Source: Sipunculus nudus
Lineage: Eukaryota > Annelida > Sipuncula > Golfingiida > Sipunculidae
Length of the DNA: 64,000 nt
Assembly (NCBI GenBank): GCA_026874595.1
Contig: CM049314.1
Coordinates: forward strand, 75,222,300-75,286,299
Direction of reading: 5' to 3'
Part shown: piece after piece, positions 22,340 through 34,215 of the stretch
Layout of the letters: every line of letters begins with the position of its first letter
How positions within the stretch are numbered: position 1 is the first letter of the stretch
Notes under the pieces: model-generated
The model's input: only the letters and a program-made list of their open reading frames with translations
The model's database searches: none
What the model was told of the DNA's origin: nothing
Made by a program: the position numbers and the translations under genes

Positions 22340-23753
22340 TACCGTAAAATTTCCACTTAAAACCGCACCTCCGATTAAAACCACACCCAGACTTCGGCAA
22401 AATTCCAGGTGAGACACCGCAAGGGCTCAAATACAAAGAACCCCCCTTTAAAACCGCACCAACTTTTGCTACGGAATGATTTGACAAAAGACACAATCAA
22501 GCTATCATCTAGAAATGAACAGCGTAGGTTGTGACTCGGCCATTCCTGTTCACTTTAAAATTCCTTGGGCATTTTATTTAAACACATCATAACACCTTTT
22601 TGCAGGGTCACTCAAGCATGAAGTTTGGGAAGACGTAAGGGCCGGTGAACCTCTGCTTGTTTATACAGATTTTATATTCCGTGCCATATTCTTGTTTGCT
22701 ACTGATTTGTCATTATATTTTCGAGAAAATATTCTACTGATCCATTTCAAGTCACTGTATATTTTAATTCTAAAAGTTATATTTTGAAGTCTTCATTTTT
22801 GATGAAAATTCCATTTTCTGGAATTACTCGGAAGATTAAAATCATTTTCATACCGGTTACTTCAGTATTATCATCTTCACATCGTACGTTGACATTGCTC
22901 CATGTCACAATTTGCTGGTGCGTTTGAAAACATCACTGGTCAGCTTAACTAAATATCAAAGTAACTGAAGTTACCTTTTCGAGATACGCACGTATAGGAA
23001 ACATGACGCTTGAAAACGAGTGATTTTAAGGTAAAAATTAAAGTGGCCAGTCAGGGTAAGCAAGTTTTTTTCCTGAAGAAAGTTTCCATGTGGGGAGCCA
23101 AATTGTCAAGGCAGTATTTGCGCAAGGCACGCTTGGAAGGTATAGGTGGCTGTTCTGTTTACCACCCACCGCGTACAGCCGTTCAAAATATTCTTAGCAG
23201 AATACCGGGGCGTTTCATCACATGGCTGCACTCAAACTTGATTTTAAAATGATCGTCTGCCATTGTGTGACTCTTATGATGTCAGCTTTTTATTCACTTT
23301 ACGTTTTAAACAAATAATCATTGCTAAATAATGCCGCAGATGGGTTTAAAGTAGGCTTTTATTTCAATAATGCTTGACCATGCCCAACGAAGTGGGCTGC
23401 TGTGTGTTACAGCAGGGTTGTTGTAAACGTATTATTTGGTGACAATTACCAAGATTTTATAACAAGTTATATATCTCACAAAAACTAATCAGCAATATTT
23501 AATTTATAAATAACAAATAAACGTAAATAATAAATTTACACATGACTCCCATGTATGCGAGACTGCTGCTAGGAATGGCCTTGGAAAAATGCAATATTAT
23601 CGCCCACTCACCGGCCCAAAAACGATGTCCGTCAGAAAGATATTCAGGAAACCCTTCTAGTATAAACCGCACAGTGCTTTCAGGAAATCATCCTGATTTC
23701 AAGATTTTGAATTTCTTGATTAAACCGCAGTTTTAAGTGGAGATTTTACGGTA
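22340..23753. mobile_element. TA-flanked inverted-repeat DNA transposon (1.41 kb), non-autonomous or decayed
   Basis: TA at 22340-22341 is followed by CCGTAAAATTTCCACTTAAA. The right end is the inverse, TTTAAGTGGAGATTTTACGG, then TA at 23752-23753. Terminal inverted repeats of about 21 bp with a TA target fit the Tc1/mariner-pogo superfamily. The interior has AAAACCGCACC-type subterminal repeats near the left end (22367-22470) and matching AAACCGCA(C/G) near the right. An 80-codon open frame, 23010-23252, is basic but shows no DDE or helix-turn-helix motif I can recognise, so I do not call it a transposase. Confidence 0.7.
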
Positions 23754-24537
23754 CACAGTCCAATGAAAGTCCAAGTGGCCATTATAACACCATATTTAAC
23801 CCAATTAAAATTTAACCATCTCTGCAAGATTATAAACATAGTACTTTTATCAATGTCAGGCCATAAAATCAGCTCTCCACAAGAATATAATTTTGTGTAC
23901 TGTTCTAGACCATTATAAAAAAATTCATTCACTTCCACATAAAAAATCCATAAATATTTTAAAACAACATGTACTTGAAATCACAATGATTTATATTTAT
24001 TGGATTCACTATTGTTCAGTTTCATTATTCTCCCTTAGTACATGTGAAAAACAATACTCCATGTTCTATAAATTAATTTATTCCAGTCTCATCAATCACA
24101 TTTCTCATTTAAGCTGGATCTTAATACTTAATCCATCATTCTATCTTCCTCTTTCACTGTTTCAAATGATTAATATACAATTATACATTTATCTTGGACA
24201 TTCATTTTTCTCCTAGCCAATGTGTCTACGTTTATCCTCCTTATCATTCCAAATCTATGTAAACATTCTCAGTACGTTTATATTTTCCAGTGACCAATAT
24301 GTTGACACAATACATCATACAAAATAAACAAATATTACAGTGTCAATCATCATAACTTTTTTTTTCAAATTTACATCTTACACTAAAATGTACAAGTATT
24401 ACAGTGTACATCATTATCAAAGGTTTCTTTTGTTCAATTTACACCATACCCTTATATGCACAAATTTTAGTGTCCCTCATTTTACACTGGCCAGTTTTTT
24501 TTTTCTCATTAACAAAAGGAACATCCAATCACTTTTA
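23754..24537. other. AT-rich intronic sequence, nothing recognised
   Basis: About 780 bp without repeat-family membership. The longest open frame (23893-24216) is hydrophobic low-complexity and lacks coding character. Confidence 0.4.
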
Positions 24538-26646
24538 AGCGAACCTTTGAGCTTATGCGATGGTGCATCGTCGTCCGTCGTGCATCGTGTGTTGTGCTTT
24601 GTGCATCGTCTGTACGTTAAACATAGCTATCTCAAAAACATCAGAGCTAGCTAGCATCACCAATTTTTTTTGCAAATAATCAGGCATCTGAAAAAAATCT
24701 ATCAAATTTTGTTTATTTTTTTTCTAAGTGCATTTTCTTAGATTTTATAGGGAAAAAGCTTCAAAACCTTTAAAAATCTTCTTCTCTGAAACTGTCCAGC
24801 CAAATTGTCCAATATTTCACAAAAATGATCCCTGGAACAATCTCTCTCAAGTTTGTTCGAATGGTTTCAGTTCAGAGAATTTTAGCCGGGTTATGGGAGG
24901 TTGAACTTAGTCATCTTTCTGAAAAAGCACACTAAAATTAAAATCTCAGAAACGGCTATAGCTATAATCACCAAATTTTATACCAATGTTTGTCACATGT
25001 CATATCTGATTTTGAGGTACTGGTAGCGCCACCTACATTGATGTGTTTTTTACAAGCGAAATTGTAATTTTATAACTCTTCTTGCTTATACACTGATTAT
25101 GATGAAACTGTTAAGCTGATTGGTTTAAACTTTACAAGAATTATTCTATGGTAGGGTTTTGCCAGTAAGAATAGATTGGGTCAATACAGTTTAAAAAAAA
25201 GCATTTTAGCCAATTGAAAAAGGCTTTCTGTATTTGAAAACAGATTTGACAACATGCTGAGTTTCAGCATCCAAGTCAAGAGGTCACTCAGTACAAACAG
25301 GTGGGGTCCAGACATCACAATGGCAACTGACCTTGCTCTGGTGAGGTGTCTAGACAATGTGTCTAGACGTCTAGACACAGAGTCTAGACATCTAGACACA
25401 GAGTCTAGACGTCTAGACACAGAGTCTAGACATCTAGACACAATGTTTAGATGCAGAATTCTCAGATTATTGGAAATATATCTTTCAACTGTTTGAAAAA
25501 ACTTGGTTAGCATTTTAAGCAAATTGGGTTTATCATCAGGTCACATGTGAACGACTGCGCCCTCATTTTTGGTTGACCTCTGACCTTTCCTCGCTGCCCA
25601 GCGTCCATTTGTGTGTCTGTTTCCACACATTAACCCGCATATCTTGGGAACCATTTGACTGATCAGGCTAAAAATTTTGCACAATTGTAGCTCTTTTTAG
25701 CTTTAAAACATACACTAAAAATGGTAGTGCCACCTGCAACCACTTATGCACAGCGTCCATCTGTTCAGCTGCCTTGGGATAAAATCACTCATATCTCAGC
25801 AATGGTTAGACGAATCCACCTGAAATTTTGCAGGTTTATACATCCTGGACAGCCTTCTCAATTTATGACAGGTAGCACCACCTACATTCACATTTACTCT
25901 GCAGACATCCAAGCTCATATCTCGGGAACTGTTTGAGCGATTGGGCCAAAATTTTGCATGTGTATAGATCTCACATAGCTCTTCATCATAGGCAAAACTG
26001 GTGGCGCCACCTGTAACCAATAATGCACAGCGTCCATCTGTTCATCTGCCTTGGGATAAAATCATTCATATCTCAGCAATGGTTTGACGTATCCACCTGA
26101 AATTTTGCAGGTTTATACATCCTGGACAGCTTTCTCTATTTATGACAGGTGGCGCCACCTACATTCAGGTTTACACTGCAGACATCCAAGCTCATATTTC
26201 AGGAACCGTTTGACCGATTGACCAAAATTTTGCATGTGTATAGATCTCACATAGTTCTTCATCATAGGCAGAACTGGTGGCGCCACCTGCAACCATGCAT
26301 GCACAGCGTCCATCTGTTATCTGCCTTGGGATAAAATCACTCATACCTCAGCAGTGGTTTGACTTATCCACCTGAAATTTTGCAGGTTAATACATCCTGG
26401 ACAATTTACTAGCTTTTATGACAGGTGGCACCACCTACATTCATGTTTAAGCTGCAGACATCCATGCTAATATGCAACACATCTCTCTCTATTCCCCTTG
26501 CCACTTAATCCATGCCTCACTTCACCCGTCCCACTCTGATTTCTGCGGATACACATTACGAGTCTCTTGTCGACTACCCATATCCTGGTTTTAAAAGTCC
26601 TAGTTTGAAACTTTGCACAGGTTTGCATAAGGCCTGTAGGCCTTGT
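24538..26646 (+). mobile_element. Hel-B element with internal Hel-A segment (2.1 kb)
   Basis: It starts AGCGAACCTTTGAGCTTATG and ends GCACAGGTTTGCATAAGGCC, then TGTAGGCCTTGT. The middle, about 25540-26588, is Hel-A sequence lacking the Hel-A 5' end but having its 3' hairpin and a decayed CCTGG in place of CTAG. Exact palindromes lie near 26000, 26148 and 26277. A 21-bp minisatellite lies at 25362-25445. One T separates it from the next Hel-B at 26648. Confidence 0.75.
25362..25445. repeat. 21-bp palindromic minisatellite, four units
   Basis: TCTAGAC(G/A)TCTAGACA(C/C)AGAG-type units of 21 bp repeat four times, with XbaI-like TCTAGA twice per unit. G and A alternate at position 8 from unit to unit, suggesting a 42-bp higher-order period. 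Both strands stay open, which explains the opposite open frames here. Confidence 0.9.
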
Positions 26647-26647
26647 T

Positions 26648-28688
26648 AGGGAACCTGTGAGCTTATGTGATGGTGTGGCGTCGTCAGGCATCTGTCGTCT
26701 GTATGTTAACCCATACTAACTTGAAAACGGCAAGAGTTAGCTTCTCAAAATTTTATGCAAATAATTAGTCATCTAAAAAACTCTATCGGATTTTGCTTAT
26801 TTTTTGGCAAACTGCATTTTCATAGATTTTATAGGGAAAAAGCTGAAAAAGCTTTAATAATCTTCTTCTCTGAAACTGTTCAGCTAAATTGTACAATATT
26901 ACACAGAAATGATTCCTGGAACAATCTTTCACAAGTTTGTTCGATTGGTTTAAGTTCGGTGATTTTTGGCTGAGTTACAGGAAGTTGAACTTAGTCATCT
27001 GTCCAAAAAAGGATACTAAAATGACAATCTCAGAAACAACCAGAGCCATCATCACCAAATTTTATGCCAGCCTTGGTCACATGAGTCATATATGGAATTC
27101 AGGTATTGGTGGTGCCACCTACATTGACCTTTTTTTATTCGGGGGTCATTGGTCATCTGTGCATTAACCCATAATTTCTCAGGAATGGCAGGAGCTACCA
27201 TCCCCAGATTTTATGCAATAATCTGTCACATATCAAATGTTATGGGATTTGGCTTATTTTTTAGCTATCTATATTTACTTAAATTTTATAGGGAAAAACT
27301 GAAAAAATTTTAAAAGTCTTCTTCTTGTAAACAGTCCAGTCAAACTGTTCAATAATTTACAGAAATAAACCCAGGGGCAAGCCCTCTCAAGTTTGTTCAA
27401 ATGGTTTGCAATTGATTAATTTGAGTGGAGTTACACAAATTTGAACAGTTATTTGGCCTAGTCAGCATACTAACATAGTAATTTTAGAAATGACAGAAGC
27501 TAGCATTACCAAGCATTACCAAGAACTGCATCTTTTGTTATTTTAGATATTTTGGTATAAAGTTTATGAATATGTCAGCTTGAAAAAAAAAGCATTTTAG
27601 CCAAAGTCTTTCAGTATGTGTAAACAGATTTACCAACAGGCCAAGATTGTGTGTGCATCAATACATAGGTTGAGAAACTGCCAACTGTTTCAAATTTGGC
27701 AACAGATCAAGAGTTCATTCAGTGCAGCCAGATATAGGTCAAGAGTTCAATTAGTGCAGCTGAGCACAAGGCATGTGATCACCTCATGGGTGACATGTGA
27801 ACACCTCATGGGCACCATGTGATCACTTCATGGGTGTCATGCCCCTCAGGGCAGGGCCCCTGCATGAGCTAATGCAATGGTGTGACTACTATTTCAGATT
27901 TGGCAACAGGCCAAAGGTCAGTCTGGATCTATTTATAGCTCTGGCAGACTGCCAACTGTATCAGATTAGGCAACAGGTCAAGATTTCACTCAGTGCAGCC
28001 AGGTATGGGTCAGGAGTTCACTCAGTGCAGTAGCTGCATTCTATTTATAGCATTGGCAGACTGCATACCGCATCAGATTTGGCACCAAAGTTCAGCCTGG
28101 ATCTATTTATAGCTTTGGCAGAAAGCCAACTGTGTCAGATTATGCAACAGGTCAAGAGTTCACTCAGTCTAGCCAGGTGCAGGTCATGAGTTCTCTCAGT
28201 GCAGTATCCTGTGCCAGCAAATTTCTCACAGTTCACTCAGGGCAACTGCCTTTCTCACCTAAGCCTGGTCAGCCCCGTGCATCAGAATAAAGATAAGTTT
28301 GATGTATTGGCCTGTTATATTGATCTATGTGTCTTTAATGGCTTTCTCGCTCACATGACAGGTGTCGCCACCTACAATAACTTTGCACAGTGTGTGTCCT
28401 TGCTTATTTTCAGGAGAAATTTGATATATCAGTCTGAAATAGGGCATATGTATGTATATCTCTGATTGCTTTTTTGTATACAAGACTGGTGGTGCCAGCT
28501 ACAATCATTTTTGTGTTGTGTGCACCCATGCCAGAATTTCAGCAGTGATGTTTGTGTAATTGTTTCTTATTCAAAATGTTTAGTACTTGCATTGTTTATA
28601 TACATGAGAAGTAATGGTCCAGCATTGAAGCATTATACCTGGTGTATTTCCCAATGCACTGGTTCGCATTAGGCCTGTTGGCCTAGTT
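26648..28688 (+). mobile_element. Hel-B element, second of a head-to-tail pair (2.04 kb)
   Basis: It starts AGGGAACCTGTGAGC one T after the previous element and ends GCACTGGTTCGCATTAGGCC, then TGTTGGCCTAGT. The terminal GGCC...GGCC stem is kept. The interior contains CCTCATGGGTGACATGTGA text near 27780-27850, which is one to two degenerate units of the 39-bp minisatellite expanded at 30349. It also has the TTTATAGC block and decayed palindrome monomers. Confidence 0.75.
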
Positions 28689-28849
28689 TATATTCATATA
28701 ATTAAAATTCACTAAAAAGTGTTCTTTGGTTTCCTATTTCCAAATCTGTTCTCCTCTAATAATCTTTAACTCATATGTTCTTCCTTTAACTATTCCATAT
28801 AAAATAAACTATTCCTGACTAGCTCCCTAGCTCCTACTAAAACTCATTT

Positions 28850-30050
28850 AAATATGATATAGTCTTTCTGTCATACTGGATTTTCTTTTTCCTCTCATGT
28901 CTGCCCGTGTTTGTGTATGTTTGCTCTGTTGCTTCTGGCATTCCTGTCTCTCATCTGTCCATCTCCCCTTGTTCTGACCCCTCAGTAACTTCTTCACTTT
29001 CAATTTGTCGATCCTGTATATCTGGTTGAGACTCATCTGTTAGTTTTTTTGCTTCAATCTGAGTATCTGAGAAATAAGCCAAATGCTTTCGATTCCTTAC
29101 CTGACAATCTTCTGTTTGAAATGTTGCTGATTCTTTTTGTTTAGTTATCCTGATTGGACTTGTATATCTCCTGTCTCCCTTCTTTGCAAATTTTGGAATT
29201 TTAACTCTCACCATATCTCCTACCTGTAACCCAACCCATTAAGCACTTCTTTTCTAGTCTGTGTACTGGTTCTCTTTGGCTGTTTGCCTCTCACTCTTTC
29301 TCTTACTGTCTGTCATAAAAAGTCACCCCCTTCCTTGTGTATCTCTTTGATGCTCAATCCTGTCCACATCTTTAGCTTGTGTTCTGATGATGATACACCG
29401 ATTGAGGTGTGTAGAGTGCTCTGATATATCCTCAGAAAATCTCTAATGTATTCCTTTACTTCTTTCCACTGTACTTTAGCCAGTTGGATGTTGCTTTAAA
29501 TTAAGCACCCTATGAATTCTCTCAATATTTCCATTTGATTTAGGATGAAATATAGCTGAAATACTATGCTTGATATTATAATCTGAAAGGAACTGTTCCA
29601 TGGCAGTAGAACTAAACTGTTTACCATGGTCAGTAATAATTTGAAGGTATAAACCTTCTATAGCAAACACTACTTAGAGAAATTTGATAACTGTCTCTGA
29701 TGTAACCTAAGAACAAAAAGCTACTTCAGGCCATTTACTATATATATCTATCAATGTCACAGCAATTTTACAATCTGATGGTAATGCTTCCATAGGTCCA
29801 GCTATGTCAATTGCCAATTTTCCATGGCTCTGTTCAGAGTTCCACTTGTGTCATTAATGCTGTGTAGGTTCTTGCTGACTTATCACTAGTTTGACCTACA
29901 GTGCAAGCTTGAATCTCGGCTTCTTCATGTCTGTCCGTAGCCTGTCACCAATAAAACTCTCTCAGTCATTGTTTAGTCCTCAACATACCCTGGAGTGAGC
30001 AATCCTGAATAACTTCCCTGTCAAACTAGCCAGTGCCACTATGCGATACT
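28850..30050 (-). pseudogene. Gypsy-type LTR retrotransposon integrase fragment, decayed
   Basis: On the minus strand the frame 29670-29476 reads IITDHGKQFSSTAMEQFL, then HPKSNGNIERIHRVL. These are the second catalytic Asp region (T-D-x-G-x-Q-F) and the P-x-x-N-G-x-x-E-R glutamate region of a retroviral-type integrase core. Downstream, 29214-28951 reads VRVKIPKFAKKGDRRYTSPI and ends in a segment like the tail of such polyproteins. Upstream, to about 30050, frames broken by many stops give a REFYW-like remnant of the zinc-binding region. No reverse transcriptase, protease or LTRs are visible, so this is an old partial copy. Confidence 0.7.
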
Positions 30051-30348
30051 CTTAGGTACAGGTAACCTGTAATTAATGAATAACAGTTAACTCCTTTGTA
30101 AAAAGCATGCATGATAATTAACATATGACTTACAGTGGACATTTTGTATTCAAATACTTTTGCTGCAATGTAGATTAAGTTATAAAGCCTTAGTCAAAAC
30201 CTGTATGATAACAGCTCTCCCCAAACAAAAAAGTTTATATACGTACCGGGAACGTTCCGGGACACCTCTACTAGTTGCTATGTTGTGTTCCCGCAATGTT
30301 CAAGAAACTTATCAACTAGCTGGAACGTTCCCACCAGCTGCCATGTTG

Positions 30349-30699
30349 TGATTACCTCATGGGTGCCATGCTCCTGAAGGCTGCATGTGATCACCTCATG
30401 GGTGCCATGCTCCTGAATGCTGCATGTGATCACCTCATGGGTGCCATGCTCCTGAAGGCTGCATGTGATCACCTCATGGGTGCCATGCTCCTGAAGGCTG
30501 CATGTGATCACCTCATGGGTGCCATGCTCCTGAAGGCTGCATGTGATCAACTCATGGGTGCCATGCTCCTGAAGGCTGCATGTGATCACCTCATGGGTGC
30601 CATGCTCCTGAAGGCTGCATGTGATCACCTCATGGGTGCCATGCTCCTGAAGGCTGCATGTGATCACCTCATGGGTGCCATGCTCCTGAAGGCTGCATG
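30349..30699 (+). repeat. 39-bp minisatellite, nine units
   Basis: TGATCACCTCATGGGTGCCA, then TGCTCCTGAAGGCTGCATG, repeats exactly every 39 bp from 30349 to 30699 with only four or five single-base differences. Because 39 is divisible by three, long open frames exist on both strands (CDHLMGAMLLKAA on plus). They are not supported as genes. Related single units lie within Hel-B copies at about 27776 and 37566. Confidence 0.95.
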
Positions 30700-31338
30700 T
30701 GGCCCCCTAATGAATGCCCTTACTGCTAGTTCAGGTTAGTTTCTCCTTGCTAGGCTCAAGGTACTGGTCTGAAATTAAGGTATGTTCATCCATCCTGGAA
30801 AGTTTTCTCATAAACCAGGCAGGTGGCGCCACTTACCTTCCCATTAAGTAGAATAAATTAATGCCCTTATCTCAGAAGTGATTCGCAGTTTTGGCCTTAA
30901 ATTGTCCATAGATCATGGATTCCTCAACCCAAAACTGGTGGTTCCATCTGCAATTGTTTTCCCGAAGGATCCATCCATACATGTGCTTTGGGTGAAATAG
31001 CTCAAATTTCAGGAGTGAAATTTGGCATGTCAATCCATCTTTGAGCCTAACAGTGGTAATCTGCCTGAAAATTTTACCATGTCCATACATCTTTGATGTG
31101 TTTCCCATACATAAGACTGGTGGTGCCACTTACAATCATTTTGGGCTATGTGCATCCATGACATATATCAGCAGTGACATTTGTGTAACTGGTGCATGTA
31201 CTGGGGTTTAAAATGTTTAGTGCTTGAATTGTACATATACATGTCACACATGTACTTGAAAAGGATCAGTACAGCATGGAAGCATTATACCTGATGAATA
31301 TCCTATTGCACAGTTTCACATAAAGTCTGTAGGCTTGT
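30700..31338 (+). mobile_element. Diverged Hel-B 3' part
   Basis: The sequence contains GGTGGCGCCACTTAC at about 30823, GACTGGTGGTGCCACTTACA, GCATTATACCTGATG and a worn terminus, CACAGTTTCACATAAAGTCT, then GTAGGCTTGT. This is the same order as the ends at 21603 and 28688 but with more changes. It lies just after the 39-bp array, as in full Hel-B, so array and remnant probably belong to one old element. Confidence 0.6.
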
Positions 31339-31422
31339 TTGTTGTTGTTGATGAAATACTGGTAAGCCTTGCACATTGACCAGGATCAAAGGGTCACTAT
31401 TTAATACAAATTTTCATTTCAG

Positions 31423-31557
31423 CAAAGCCGGACAAATCCATGTGCACAAGGTTAGATCACGGTTGTAGTCACAGGTGTGTGACTACAAAGAGTGGGTATG
31501 TCTGCCAGTGTCCAGACAATTATCATCTACTTGCGGATCGTAAATCCTGTGCTAAAG
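31423..31557 (+). CDS. Discoidin-EGF gene, exon d: EGF-like domain
   Basis: This 135-bp exon has its acceptor TTTCATTTCAG at 31412-31422 and its donor GTATGT at 31558. It starts with two bases of a split codon and ends in phase 1, so it is a symmetric 1-1 exon typical of EGF modules. It encodes KPDKSMCTRLDHGCSHRC, then VTTKSGYVCQCPDNYHLL and ADRKSCAK. Six cysteines in the C-x6-C-x3-C-x8-C-x-C-x-type layout, with G-Y before the fourth and a D-x-K-x-C end, match the EGF/FXa-inhibition type seen in matrilins and similar matrix proteins. The calcium-binding D-x-D/N-E start and the hydroxylation-site consensus are absent. Together with exons a-c this predicts a secreted or membrane protein with F5/8C followed by EGF. 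The next exon must start in phase 1; none was recognised downstream. Confidence 0.85.
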
Positions 31558-31641
31558 GTATGTATCACAGCTAAAGATCATCTATACATCTTGGATAGTT
31601 TTGTCATACACAAGACTGTGGAGCCTCCTAGAATCGTTTTT

Positions 31642-32240
31642 AGCTCAGCTGGCTATAAGTCATCTGAGCTATAGTCATTGTCCATTGTCTGTCATCCATC
31701 CGGCCGGCCGTTGGTCCGTCCGTTGACAAGGCACGTTTTGAAACCATTGGACCTTCAAATCTGAAATTCAGCATACAGTTGGATGTCCCCCAAATCTCCT
31801 ACCATACCGAAAATTGACTCGCTACAACTTCGTTCCTTTGAGATATTAAGGAAAAACCTCAATTTTTCCTATTGTCATGCACACTTCACGACTGCATAAT
31901 ATCAATATCACTGACCTGATATTAATTATTTTAATATGTCTGTTTGTCTATATATTTCCCATGTACATACCAGAAATTAGTTCAATATTTTTTTAATATT
32001 TTTAAGTTATCGGCCACAACATAATGCACTTTGTAAAAAAAAATCAGGAAATATAACTACTCCCTTAACTTGAGAATTATTGAAGCTATAAAGACCTTTT
32101 TTTAGGGATACAACATTACTTAATCAAGATTCAATTGTATACCCAAAATGATATCTTAATTTTACAAATTTTTAAAATTATTAGCATAAATATAAAATCA
32201 GTACCTTAAATTTTGCCCAGATTTGACCATGGCACATTTT
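31642..32240 (+). mobile_element. Hel-C2 element, 5' part
   Basis: It starts AGCTCAGCTGGCTATAAG then TCATCTGAGCTATAGTC and follows the C2 text (GGCACGTTTTGAAACC, CACACTTCACGACTGC). It is replaced at 32243 by a Hel-C1 start, so its 3' end is missing or displaced. The 80 bp before it resembles a Hel-B internal monomer. Confidence 0.6.
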
Positions 32241-32242
32241 TA

Positions 32243-34215
32243 AGCTCAGCAGACTGAAAGTTATCTGAGCTATAGCGATCACTCTTTGTCCGGCGTCCGG
32301 CCATCTGTCTGTTAACCAGGCACAAATCGTAACCGCTTGACCTGGAATCTTCTAACTTGACATGCTGGGAGGTCCATAAAAATCTCCTTGGAAAAATGAA
32401 ATAAGGTCTCTGCTACACATATCCTCTGAGCTATGGGGGCTCAAGAGTACGCTCCTAAATAACTAAAAAATTGATACAAAAGCACTATCTGAACAACTAA
32501 GCCATTTATCTCCATGATTCTTTGCATGCATATTCATCATTGAGTGTTTCATCAGTTCTTGCAGACTAGTAGTGCCATCTGGACTTTTTGGAATTTTTAC
32601 GCATTTTTATCATTATTTTCGAGACCTTTGCAGATTAGGACGTCTGTTAACAAGACACGAAGCGTAACCATAGGACCTGGAATCTTTGAACCTAACATCC
32701 CAGGAGTTCCATAAAAATTGAAACCTGAAATTAGGTCTCTGTTACCTATATCCTTTTAACCATGGGGCCCAGACGTACCCTCTAGAATATTTGTATCCGC
32801 CAAAACAGAATTTTGGGGATACTATGTTTTCAGCTGCACGCCGCCCCTGCCGCCGCCGCCGCGTAGGTGTCCAGAGAACTCCTCCGTAACCGCTGGGCGG
32901 AATTTTACGAAACCCGGGATTATGTTCGGGTCACATGTGAACTGCTGTGCCCCTATTTTGTTTTGACCTCTGACCTTTCCTCTGCGCTCTGCGTCAGTTT
33001 GTGCGTCTGTTTCCACACATAAACCATCATATCTCGGGAACCGTTTGACCGATCAGGAAAATTTTTTTGCACAAATGTAGCCCTTGGAGAGCTTTATAAC
33101 ATACACAAAAAATGGTGGCGCCACCTGCAACCATGTTTGCACAGTGTCCATCTGTTCGTCTGCCTTGGGTTAAAATCACTCATATCTCTGCAGTGACTTG
33201 ACTAATTCACCTGAAATTCGGCATACATAAACATCCTGGATAGCTTTTCTGATTTTATGACAGGTGGTGCCACCTACATTCACATTTACGCTGCAGACAT
33301 CCAAGCTCATACCTCGGAAACCATTTGACCGATCAGGAAATTTTTTTGCACAAATGTAGCCCTTGGAGATCTTTATAACATACACAAAAAATGGTGGAGC
33401 CACCTGCAACCATGTTTGCACAGTGTCCATCTGTTCATCTGCCTTGGGTTAAAATCACTCATATCTCTGCAGTGACTTGACTAATTCACCTTAAATTCAG
33501 CATGCGTATACATCCTGGATAGCTTTCTGATTTTATGACAAGTGGCGCCACCTACATTCTCGTTTACGCTGCAGACATCCAAGCTCATATCTCGGGAACC
33601 GTTTGACCAATCAGGAAAATTTTTTTGCACAAATGTAGCCCTTGGAGAGGTTTATAACATACAAAAAAATGGTGGCGCCACCTGCAACCATGTTTGCACA
33701 GTGTCCATCTATTCGTCTGCCTTCATCAAAGCTCATATCTTGCGAATCGTTTGACCGATTGGGCCAAAGTTTTGCATGTGTATAGTTCTCACATAGCTCT
33801 TTATCATACACATACCTGGTAGCTTCACCTGCAACCATTTTTGCTCAGCGTCCATCTGTTTGTCTGCCACGGGCTAAAATCACTCATATACATGTAGTGG
33901 TTTGACTTATCTGCCTTAAATTTGGCATATGTATACAACTTGGACGGCTTTCTGGATTTTGTGGTAGGGGGGGCAACCTACATACACAATTTGGCTGCAG
34001 ACATCCATGCTAATATGCAACACTCTATTTCCCCTTGCCACTCAATCCATGCCTCACTTCACCCGTTCCACTCTGATTTAGGCGGATACACGTAGTCGCT
34101 TGTCGACTACCTGTATTCTAGTTAAAATTTGAAACAAATGCTCCAGTATCTGAACAACTATATCTGATCACCATGATTCTTTCCATGCATATTCATCATG
34201 GAAAGAATATTCATC
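32243..34215 (+). mobile_element. Hel-C1 element, 3'-truncated, split by Hel-A
   Basis: The start is AGCTCAGCAGACTGAAAG then TTATCTGAGCTATAG. The C1 text runs to CCCTCTAGAATA at 32789, is interrupted by Hel-A, and resumes at 34122 with TTAAAATTTGAAACAAATGC. This matches the continuous order AGAATAATGGAAAATTTGA in other C1 copies. It stops near 34215, where Hel-B interior begins. Confidence 0.65.
32791..34121 (+). mobile_element. Hel-A element nested in Hel-C1 (1.33 kb)
   Basis: TTGTATCCGCCAAAACAG at the left and the 3' end TTAGGCGGATACACGTAGTC, hairpin, TATTCTAG at the right. It contains a GC-rich CGCCGCCGCCGCG stretch at 32845-32862 and repeated palindrome units near 33115 and 33669. The flanks AATA|TT... 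and CTAG|TTAAAA fit insertion between A and T with no duplicated target. Confidence 0.75.

Noticed and set aside
23010-23252. 80-codon basic ORF inside the TA-flanked element, as a transposase remnant
   Set aside because: No DDE residues, helix-turn-helix or CENP-B-like motif could be recognised. The length is within chance for this region.
30278-30739. 129- and 126-codon ORFs on opposite strands
   Set aside because: Both arise from the 39-bp minisatellite, whose length is a multiple of three. There is no flanking coding signal.
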